Positions 26,730 through 34,547 of a stretch of 34,547 nucleotides of DNA are shown piece after piece (the first letter of the stretch is position 1; each line of letters opens with the position of its first letter). The notes beneath the pieces are model-generated. The model had not been told where the DNA came from. It saw only the letters and a list, made by a program, of their open reading frames with translations, and did not search any database. Source of the stretch: Kiritimatiellales bacterium (GTDB lineage Bacteria; Verrucomicrobiota; Kiritimatiellia; Kiritimatiellales; Pontiellaceae); assembly GCA_003252225.1 (NCBI GenBank), contig QKFE01000044.1, positions 1-34,547 on the forward strand. Reading direction: 5' to 3'. The translations under genes and the position numbers were made by a program.

Positions 26730-27215
26730 ATGAACAGTTTGGAACTCAGCGCCAGCCTCGAAGATTATCTCGAAACCATCTTTTTCCTTTCGCAGAAAGA
26801 GGGGAAAGCCCGGCCGAAGGATATTGCGGAACGGATGCAGGTGAAAGCTGCTTCAGTAACGGGGGCGATGAAAGCGCTCTCTGAAAAAGGGCTGGTGAAT
26901 TATGCGCCCTATTCCTCCGCCACGCTGACCGATGAAGGGCGCGAAATCGCAAAAAAAATCGCCGTAAAACACGAAGCCCTGCTCCACTTTTTCACGCAGG
27001 TGCTCGGGATTGAAGCCCGCGAAGCCGAAACGTTTGCCTGCTCGATGGAACACACGATTCCGGATCATATTCTTCAGCGCTTCGTGCGGTTCGCGGAATA
27101 CACGGAAAAATGCCCGAACTTTAACGCCAACTGGCAGGACAATGCGGAGGCCTATTTCTGCCGTGCGCAGGGCTGCGATTCAATGCGGTGCGAAAAATGC
27201 CGCCTGACGGAATAG
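26730..27215 (+). CDS. DtxR/MntR-family metal-dependent transcriptional regulator with Cys-rich C-terminus
   Basis: 'LEDYLETIFFLSQKEGKARPKDIAERMQVKAASVTGAMKALSEKGLVNYAPYSSATLTDEGREIAKKIAVKHEALLHFFTQVLGIEAREAETFACSMEHTIPDHILQRFVRFAEY'; C-terminus CRAQGCDSMRCEKC. Confidence 0.9.
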   Translation: MNSLELSASLEDYLETIFFLSQKEGKARPKDIAERMQVKAASVTGAMKALSEKGLVNYAPYSSATLTDEGREIAKKIAVKHEALLHFFTQVLGIEAREAETFACSMEHTIPDHILQRFVRFAEYTEKCPNFNANWQDNAEAYFCRAQGCDSMRCEKCRLTE

Positions 27216-27219
27216 ACGG

Positions 27220-29727
27220 TTAAGCCAGATACCGCTCGATCATTTTGTAGAGCATCTCTTTTTTCACCGGCTTCGGGATGTAATCATCCATCCCGGCCTG
27301 TATGCACTTTTCCCGATCGCCCTGCATCGCATTGGCCGTTAAAGCGATGATTGGAACGTGCTGCTGAGCGCCGGTTTCGCTTTCCAGTTCGCGAATACGG
27401 CGCGAAGCTTCATAGCCGTCCATCCTCGGCATCTGGCAATCCATGAAAATCAGGTCGTATTGAGTTCCGTTGGTGAAGTTTCGGACGGCCTGTTCACCGT
27501 TTTCAGCCACATCCACCAGAAATCCGCCTTTGAGCAGCATCCGTTTTGCGACGGTTTGATTTACCAGATTGTCTTCGGTGATCAGGATGCGCCGCGTTCC
27601 GGACGGAGCGGTGCCGGTTTGGGCATTCAGGTTCTTCTGTACGATACGGCCGAAGCTTTCATCCGTTGTGCTGTATCCGAGCGCATAGGCAATGCGGGAA
27701 CGCAAGCTCGCCAGACGGATCGGTTTGATAATTCGGCTGATTTTTCCGCCGTGATCTTTTGTCCAGGTCTGGCTGTGTGTAAACGAGGAGAGCACAAACA
27801 GGTGGAGTTCTTCGCGTTCCGGATTCCGGAAACAGGTTATTTCAAAATCATCCAGCAGGTGTTCTTCCACGACAACGATTCGGTAGAGGTTGGCGTGAAT
27901 CTGTTCGGAGGCGGATTCAACGGTGGTGACGACGTCCGCCCGAAGCCCCCAATGGACAAACCATTCGGCGATCGAATTACCCTGTATTTTTTTCGGATCG
28001 ACAATCAGCGCGCGTTCGCCGTTGAACATGGCTTTATCAATGAAGGCGGGCTCGGCCTCGGTGACGACCGGAAGATTCAGCCGGAACCAGAACGATGAAC
28101 CCTGTCCGAGTTCGCTTTCCATCCCGATTTTCCCGCCCATAAGATTGACGAGCTGTTTGCAGATGGCCAGTCCGAGGCCGGTGCCGCCGAATTCGCGCGT
28201 GGTGGAGGAATCGCCCTGCGAAAATTTCTGGAACAGGTGCGGAAGCTCTTCGCGCGAAACGCCGATTCCGGTGTCGATTACGCTGAAGCTGATGGTGGTT
28301 TCCTCTTCGGTTCCGGCGGTGGCGTCGATGTCGATATAAACATAGCCTTCGCGCGTGAATTTCAGCGCGTTGCTGGCCAGATTCATCATCACCTGCCGGA
28401 TACGGCCGGCATCGCCGACCACCTGCGCGGGCGTGCCGGGGGAATAGCGCAGAATCAGTTCAATTCCTTTCGCCAGCGCGGTCGGCGTGAGGAGTTCGGT
28501 GATGTTTTCGCAGGTTTCGCGCAGGTTGAACGGCAGAGGTTCGAGGTCCATTTTGCCGGCTTCGATTTTGGAGAAGTCGAGAATATCGTTGAGCAGGGTC
28601 AGCAGCGCATTGCTGGAGGTTTGAATGATACGGGTGAATTCGCGCTGTTCTTTGGAGAGCTCCGTATCGTGCAGCAGGCTGGCGGTTCCGATGATTCCGT
28701 TCATCGGGGTGCGGATTTCGTGGCTCATCGATGCGAGGAAATCGGACTTTGCGCGGGTGGCCTGTTCCGCGCGTTCGCGGGCCACGAGCAGCTGGCGGTT
28801 GGCCTGTTCGAGGCTTTCGCGCGCATCGTTGGCATCTTCCATCATACCCATGATGATGTGCTGGTTTTCTTCGAGTTCGCGGCTGCGTTTGTCCAGCAGC
28901 CGGTTGGCCTCTTTCATTTCCAGTTCGTATTCTTTGCGGTCGGTGATATCAAGCAGTGTGCCGACCATACGGCAGGGAACGCCGCCCGGATTGCGTTCAA
29001 TCACCCGGCCGCGGTCGAGCACCCAGACCCATTCGTTGTTTCCGCGGCGCAGGCGGTATTCACTCGTATAGGTGTCGGTTTTGAACTCGAGGTGATCAAT
29101 TAAGGCGGTATTCGATGCGGGGAAATCGTCGGGGTGAATATGCAGAGCCCGCCAGTCGAGATCAGCCGCGAGGTCTTCTTTGCGGTAGCCCAGAATGGTG
29201 GCGAAGCGGTCATTATACAGGTGGGAATTTTTGCCGATATCCCAGTCCCAGTAGCCGAGGTCGCCGCCGTGCAGAATCAGCTCCATATTGTTCCGTGCCC
29301 GCGCCGCTTCCGCTTCCGCCCGTTTGCGTTCAATGATTTCGCGTTTCAGATCCTCGTTATAGCGCTCGGCATCCTCCATGATGCTGAGGAGGGCTTTGCG
29401 GTGTTTTTTAAGGTCGAGTTTTTCCGATTCGAGGAATTCATTGGCCCGGATCAGTTCATTGACCACTTCGATGTGGTTGTGCATTTCGCTGTTGCGTTCG
29501 TATTCCTCTTTTTCCATCCGGGAGCCGATGAGATGGCCGAGCAGGTAACAGAGGAGAATGATGAAAACCACCGCGCCGACCAGCAGGAATTTGAGGGTTC
29601 CTTCCCCGGGGACCGTGAGCGAATAGTAGGTGGCGATGGAAAGAATAATAGCCGCTGCGGCGGATACCGATGCAAAGGTTCGTGCCATCCGGTGCTTCAG
29701 TTTAGGATCTATTTCCAGCGGTTCCAT
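27220..29727 (-). CDS. Hybrid sensor histidine kinase (2 TM, PAS, HisKA, HATPase, degenerate receiver, receiver)
   Basis: '[20 protein letters not shown]' H-box, '[12 protein letters not shown]' N-box, 'DTGIGV', '[15 protein letters not shown]', receiver '[19 protein letters not shown]...[22 protein letters not shown]...[30 protein letters not shown]'. Confidence 0.95.
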   Translation of the reverse strand: MEPLEIDPKLKHRMARTFASVSAAAAIILSIATYYSLTVPGEGTLKFLLVGAVVFIILLCYLLGHLIGSRMEKEEYERNSEMHNHIEVVNELIRANEFLESEKLDLKKHRKALLSIMEDAERYNEDLKREIIERKRAEAEAARARNNMELILHGGDLGYWDWDIGKNSHLYNDRFATILGYRKEDLAADLDWRALHIHPDDFPASNTALIDHLEFKTDTYTSEYRLRRGNNEWVWVLDRGRVIERNPGGVPCRMVGTLLDITDRKEYELEMKEANRLLDKRSRELEENQHIIMGMMEDANDARESLEQANRQLLVARERAEQATRAKSDFLASMSHEIRTPMNGIIGTASLLHDTELSKEQREFTRIIQTSSNALLTLLNDILDFSKIEAGKMDLEPLPFNLRETCENITELLTPTALAKGIELILRYSPGTPAQVVGDAGRIRQVMMNLASNALKFTREGYVYIDIDATAGTEEETTISFSVIDTGIGVSREELPHLFQKFSQGDSSTTREFGGTGLGLAICKQLVNLMGGKIGMESELGQGSSFWFRLNLPVVTEAEPAFIDKAMFNGERALIVDPKKIQGNSIAEWFVHWGLRADVVTTVESASEQIHANLYRIVVVEEHLLDDFEITCFRNPEREELHLFVLSSFTHSQTWTKDHGGKISRIIKPIRLASLRSRIAYALGYSTTDESFGRIVQKNLNAQTGTAPSGTRRILITEDNLVNQTVAKRMLLKGGFLVDVAENGEQAVRNFTNGTQYDLIFMDCQMPRMDGYEASRRIRELESETGAQQHVPIIALTANAMQGDREKCIQAGMDDYIPKPVKKEMLYKMIERYLA

Positions 29728-29731
29728 GAAT

Positions 29732-30634
29732 TCAGTCCGTCCGTTTTTCCGCGCTGTAGCGCGGCGGTTCGTTCAGTCTGTCCAGCAGTTCGTTCACCTC
29801 TTTTTTCAGTTCGATGACGCGGCTTTCGCGGCCGGCGGCAACGGAAGAAAAGCGTTCGAGGTCGTTGATTGCATCCTTCAGTTCCTGTGCTTTTTCTTTT
29901 TGAAGGGAGACGTCGTGCTGCAGCCGCGCATTGAGCCGGGAGAGTTCTCGGCTGTTTTTCTGCTCGGTCTGGTTATAAAGGATGACCAGCGGAATCACGA
30001 GTACCAGCAGAAATATGCCGGCCAGACTTTCGCGGAGAACCTGATGTTTCAGCTGTTGTTTCAGGGGGTCGATATGCTGGATTACAAAGTAGACGCAGCC
30101 GGTTTTCGGCGTCTGTTCGCTGTACAGCAGCGTGGCCCGGATATGGCCGAATTCGGGGTGGCGGATTTCAAATGTGACCGGCGTGGCGGGCTTGCGCCGA
30201 ATCTGTTCAAGCACGGCGGAATGAATGCCGTCGGGGAGCGGCTTCCCGTATTGGATTTCCGGCGCGGTAAAATTGGTGTTCTGCCCGTTCACCGAAATAA
30301 CGGAAGTCAGGTTTGTTCCGTCGTAACAGGCTGCGCCCAGCGCGGAAATTTGGCAGAGATCGGCATAGCGGCTGAGTTTTTCCCGGCTTTTCCGGTAGTC
30401 CTCCGAGCGGGCGTTATCGGTCGATTTAATGCGGGTCAGAAAATCGGTGTCGATGATTTCCCGGCAGGCATAGAGCGCGCCGGAAAGTTTTTCATCAAGG
30501 CGTTCCGTCAGCAGTCGGCTGTGGTCAAAATAGGCCCACGCGGTGAAGAGGACAACGCCCAGCGTATACAACGCGGCCACTACGGCAAAGCGGCCGTAAA
30601 ACCGGTGTTTCATTTCGGGCGGGTTCCATTTCAT
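29732..30634 (-). CDS. Membrane sensor protein: periplasmic domain between two TM segments, then cytoplasmic coiled coil; no kinase domain
   Basis: TM1 [23 protein letters not shown]2 [20 protein letters not shown]-terminal coiled coil ending '[33 protein letters not shown]'. ATGA overlap with the upstream gene. Confidence 0.75.
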   Translation of the reverse strand: MKWNPPEMKHRFYGRFAVVAALYTLGVVLFTAWAYFDHSRLLTERLDEKLSGALYACREIIDTDFLTRIKSTDNARSEDYRKSREKLSRYADLCQISALGAACYDGTNLTSVISVNGQNTNFTAPEIQYGKPLPDGIHSAVLEQIRRKPATPVTFEIRHPEFGHIRATLLYSEQTPKTGCVYFVIQHIDPLKQQLKHQVLRESLAGIFLLVLVIPLVILYNQTEQKNSRELSRLNARLQHDVSLQKEKAQELKDAINDLERFSSVAAGRESRVIELKKEVNELLDRLNEPPRYSAEKRTD

Positions 30635-32154
30635 GAAAGATCTTCAGTTGTGGTTCGGTATTTCCGGGGCTGTCCCAGCTCTTTGAGCAGGTGGTTGATT
30701 TCCGCTTTCAGTTCCAGCGTCCGGCGTTCGCGGCCGCGCATGAGCTGGTTAAAGCGTTCCATATCTTCGAGCGTTCTTTTCAGCCGCTCTTCGGCGCGGC
30801 GCTGTTCGGTGACATCGCGCCAGACGCCGAGGACGCCGACGGCGCGCTCCTCTTCATCGCGCAGCGGGATCTTGTTGATTTCGCGCCAGCCGATGCTGCC
30901 GTCCAGCCGGGTATGCGATTCGAGGTGGCCGATGGTCGGCTGATTGTTACTGATCACCAGATTGTCGCGCTCAACAATTATGGAAGCCATGGCGGGGTCG
31001 AAAAGATCGTAGGGGGTTTTCCCGACCACTTCATCCATTGCGTTCAGCCCGCATTCGGCAATAAAGGTTTTGTTACAGCCGAGGTAAACGGAGTCTTTGT
31101 CTTTCCAGAAAACCGACATCGGGATGGTGTCCATAATCAGCTGCAGCATCTGCTGCGATTCGCGCAGGGCGTTTTCGGTTCGCTGCCGCCGGGTGATATC
31201 GCGCGCAACCCCGAAAAATGCCTTTTTGTTTTTCCAGCTCCCCTGAAAAAGATTCATTTCCACCGAAATGGTACCGCCGGTTTTCAGCTGCATGGGAAAG
31301 CCGCAGGACATCGTCTGTTCGGTCTGCATCGCAATCATCAGACGGGCAATTTCGCTCTGCCATTTCGGGGCGTAAAGATCCTTGAAATTCATGGAGCGCA
31401 GTTCGCGGTGCGTATATCCCATGCGCTGTTCAACAGACGGGTTGGAGTGGAGCAGCCTGCCGTTCATGTCGCAGATCAGCAGAAAATCGTCGATGGTGGC
31501 GAAGAGGTTCTGGAAATTACGGTTCTCTTCGAGCAGGGCGTCTTCAATGTTTTTATTCACCGAGATATCCTGCATGAAGCCGTCCCACACCAGCATCTTC
31601 CCTTCCATGCGCGGAACGGCGCTGATCCGCAGCCATTTGAGTTTGCCGGAAACATCGAGCACCCGCAGTTCAATATCCGCCGGCGAGAGGGTGCTGCGCG
31701 CGTGGTCGTATGCCTGCCGCAGAATCGGAATATCCGTTTCGTAAACGTGTTCAAATGCGTGGCGCGCATCTTCAAGCACTTCGTCGCAGCTGAAGCCGAA
31801 CGCGCGCTCATATCCCCGGCTCAGATAATTAAACGAAAAGCCGCCTTCCGGCGTGCAGGCCAGTTGAAAAATGGTGACATTGGGCAGGTTGTCGCCCATC
31901 GACTGGATATGCTGTTCCCGTTTTTCAAGGGCGGTTTTGCCGGAAATCAATGCGCGGCGCATATCGCGGAAGCGATACCAAAGTCCCAAGAGCAGCACAA
32001 TAATTGCCGTCAGCAGAAGCAGCACGGGGGTATTGAAATCCGGCACGGAAGAGGTCGTTTCCAAAGGGGCCGAATCCGGCACGGCAGAGCAGACCGCCGG
32101 GATGGCCGCCGGCAGTATGAGGGTTATCGGAATGAACTGTTCTTTTCGAGGCAT
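30631..32154 (-). CDS. TM-anchored multi-PAS/PAC sensory protein without kinase or output domain
   Basis: N-terminal TM (LLLLTAIIVLLLGLWYRF); at least three PAS/PAC units ('ILRQAYDHARSTLSPADIELRVLDVSGKLKWLRISAVPRMEGKMLVWDGFMQDIS', 'FGVARDITRRQRTENALRES', 'VGVLGVWRDVTEQRRAEERLKRT'); ends '[34 protein letters not shown]'. Confidence 0.85.
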   Translation of the reverse strand: MPRKEQFIPITLILPAAIPAVCSAVPDSAPLETTSSVPDFNTPVLLLLTAIIVLLLGLWYRFRDMRRALISGKTALEKREQHIQSMGDNLPNVTIFQLACTPEGGFSFNYLSRGYERAFGFSCDEVLEDARHAFEHVYETDIPILRQAYDHARSTLSPADIELRVLDVSGKLKWLRISAVPRMEGKMLVWDGFMQDISVNKNIEDALLEENRNFQNLFATIDDFLLICDMNGRLLHSNPSVEQRMGYTHRELRSMNFKDLYAPKWQSEIARLMIAMQTEQTMSCGFPMQLKTGGTISVEMNLFQGSWKNKKAFFGVARDITRRQRTENALRESQQMLQLIMDTIPMSVFWKDKDSVYLGCNKTFIAECGLNAMDEVVGKTPYDLFDPAMASIIVERDNLVISNNQPTIGHLESHTRLDGSIGWREINKIPLRDEEERAVGVLGVWRDVTEQRRAEERLKRTLEDMERFNQLMRGRERRTLELKAEINHLLKELGQPRKYRTTTEDLS

Positions 32155-32203
32155 CTCGTTCCCTGTCTAACCGGTCGAATAGTAGTGAATAAAAGCGGAA
32201 GGA

Positions 32204-32773
<570 letters not shown>

Positions 32774-32852
32774 GCCTAAAGAGTATGTTTGAAAGCGAAC
32801 TATTAAAAGCCTGATTTACATGGTATAACAGGCGGGTAAATGTGGAAAGTGA

Positions 32853-34079
32853 ATGGGTGCAGGTTTGAGCCGGGAACTGAACATTCTATTGGGCGGGGTG
32901 CCGTTCGGACGCAACAATGTGGGCGATGAAGCCATCCTTGAATGCGTCGTGCACCTTATCCGCGAAGTATGCCCGCCCGCCCGCATCACCGTCAGCACTG
33001 ACGATCAGGAAGAAACCCGCAAACGCCTCGGCGTGAATACGCTTCCGCTTTTCGGTTTTGAGCCGCCGTACAGCCGCGCCGAAATGGAAGCGGCCCTTTC
33101 CGCCGCCGATGTCTTTATCTGGGCCGGTGCAACCGGCCTCTCCGACTATCCCGAAATCCCCCTCCGTATGCTGGAAATCGCCCACAAAGCCGGAACGAAA
33201 ACCGTTGTGTGGGGCGTCGGTATGAACGAAAAATTCAACCCCTATCTCTACCACGTGCTGCCCGGAAAGCGCCGTGCACTGCTCAACCTGCTTTCCCTTC
33301 TGACGCTGAAACGGATTAATTTCATTGAACGCGTCGAACAGAAAAAGATGGAACGCGCGCGGCGCAAAATTGTGGAACAGCTCAATCAGTGCGATCTCGT
33401 TGTTTTGCGCGATCCCGAAACCCTCGCCGCCGTGCATAAATGCGGTGATGTTCCCCATGCCGTCGTCGGGGCCGATTCGGCGGAACTGCTGAAACCCGCC
33501 GCGTGGGAAAGCATCACGCTGACCCGCGAAGCCCGCGCCGTACTCGAATCCGGCAACCGCAAAATCGGGCTCTGTATTTCCGCCCAGCGGCAGCTCGTCC
33601 ACCAACAGGAGCTGATTGAATTTCTCGACCGTTTGGCCGACCGCGATAACCGCATCGTTTTCCTGCCGATGAACCACGCAACCGACGCGCCGCTCATGCA
33701 GGGTCTGCGCGAGCGGATGAAAAATAAAGAGCACTCCGTGGTGATCGGCGGACGGCGCCCGCCCGGAGAAATACTGGCCATTGCCGGAAAACTTGACCTC
33801 GTCATCAGCAGCCGCCTTCACCTCCTGATTTTAGCCTCCGTGCTGCACGTTCCGATTATCGGCATAAGCCGCGGCAGCAAAGTGGATAATTTCCTCGCGC
33901 CGTTCGGCCACATTTCCGCCGGAAGCGTTGACGACTGCGACTTTGACCATATGCAGAATGAGCTCGACCGGCTCATCGAAACCCGCGACGAGTTCCGGGA
34001 AATCAGCACCGCCGTCCACGAAATGCTGCTCGACCGATTGGGAAAAGCCAAAACCCGCCTCGCCGAACTGCTGAATTGA
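32853..34079 (+). CDS. Polysaccharide pyruvyl transferase family protein (CsaB-like)
   Basis: 'ILLGGVPFGRNNVGDEAILECVVHLI', 'FIWAGATGLSDYPEIPLRMLEIAHKAGTKTVVWGVGMN', 'LVISSRLHLLILASVLHVPIIGISRGSKVDNFL'. Confidence 0.88.
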   Translation: MGAGLSRELNILLGGVPFGRNNVGDEAILECVVHLIREVCPPARITVSTDDQEETRKRLGVNTLPLFGFEPPYSRAEMEAALSAADVFIWAGATGLSDYPEIPLRMLEIAHKAGTKTVVWGVGMNEKFNPYLYHVLPGKRRALLNLLSLLTLKRINFIERVEQKKMERARRKIVEQLNQCDLVVLRDPETLAAVHKCGDVPHAVVGADSAELLKPAAWESITLTREARAVLESGNRKIGLCISAQRQLVHQQELIEFLDRLADRDNRIVFLPMNHATDAPLMQGLRERMKNKEHSVVIGGRRPPGEILAIAGKLDLVISSRLHLLILASVLHVPIIGISRGSKVDNFLAPFGHISAGSVDDCDFDHMQNELDRLIETRDEFREISTAVHEMLLDRLGKAKTRLAELLN

Positions 34080-34186
34080 AAATCGGGGTGATCGGTTTTC
34101 CCGTGCGTTGTCCCGGCGTAAATGGACAAAACTTCGGATTGACCGCACCCGCTGATTTTCGTAAACACAGTCCCTCTTTTCAAATG

Positions 34187-34262
34187 GCCAATGTAGCTCA
34201 GCTGGTAGAGCAGCTCATTCGTAATGAGCAGGTCATCGGTTCGAATCCGATCATTGGCTCCA
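34187..34262 (+). tRNA. tRNA-Thr (anticodon CGT), CCA encoded
   Basis: Cloverleaf: GCCAATG/CATTGGC acceptor, GCTC/GAGC D stem, GCTCA-TTCGTAA-TGAGC anticodon arm, ATCGG-TTCGAAT-CCGAT T arm, T-CCA. Confidence 0.95.
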
Positions 34263-34443
34263 TTTTTTTCTTCCCCGCAAAGTCCAACTTCACGCGCGAT
34301 ACTAATTTTATTGGCTGAAACGCAATTTACCGCTTGTGGTGCCGATTTCTTTTTCGTAGAAATGTCCGCTAAATAGGGTCAGCTCTGGCGCGGGTTGGAG
34401 GGGCACTAGTGAAACGCCATACGTTTATAAAAGGAGAAGAAGA

Positions 34444-34547
34444 ATGGCAGTGACTAAAACGCAGATCATCGCGAAAATCGCCGAAGATGCCGGTATCACT
34501 AAAGTGCAGGCTAAAACAGCTCTGGAGTCTCTGGTTGCGCAGGCTTA
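34444..34547 (+). CDS. HU family DNA-binding protein, N-terminal part, truncated by window end
   Basis: MAVTKTQIIAKIAEDAGITKVQAKTALESLVAQA; strong RBS aaaaggagaagaag. Confidence 0.85.
   Translation, partial: MAVTKTQIIAKIAEDAGITKVQAKTALESLVAQA

Noticed and set aside
34263-34270. T-run after tRNA-Thr as an intrinsic terminator
   Set aside because: No stem-loop directly before the T-run other than the tRNA itself; not enough to call a terminator.

Overview
This 34.5 kb window looks chromosomal and is probably from a PVC-type bacterium (Verrucomicrobia/Kiritimatiellae-like). That guess rests on protein style and intergenic repeats only. The left third (about 0.5-12 kb) is a same-strand series of four large secreted multidomain proteins. 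They carry Ig-like, beta-helix/PMP, PKD/BACON-like and InlB-type repeat domains. All four share one C-terminal cassette: Asp/Gly-rich DxDGDG repeats plus a tail ending in F(F/Y)RV(K/R). The third gene has its signal peptide separated from its body by a one-base frameshift in an A-tract. The rest is mainly housekeeping and regulatory: DUF1080, Gfo/Idh/MocA, FolD, a PanB-like protein, endonuclease III, an orphan PD-(D/E)XK-like gene, a methyltransferase, an inositol monophosphatase, an AEC transporter, a PAS protein, an alpha-repeat lipoprotein/membrane-type protein, an SMP-30-like protein, an aldo/keto reductase, a BioD/Pta-N-like P-loop protein, a DtxR-family regulator, a three-gene PAS/sensor/hybrid-kinase operon, Maf, a polysaccharide pyruvyl transferase, tRNA-Thr(CGT) and the start of an HU-family gene. 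The observations I rate highest are the conserved C-terminal cassette and its apparent stand-alone form, the frameshifted signal peptide, an identically spaced CX4CX4CX2C motif in both Nth and the DtxR-like protein, the split sensor operon with a Glu-substituted pseudo-receiver, a strong G-quadruplex motif upstream of the DtxR gene, and a possible terminator-like leader upstream of folD. I see no CRISPR array, prophage or clearly new defence system.
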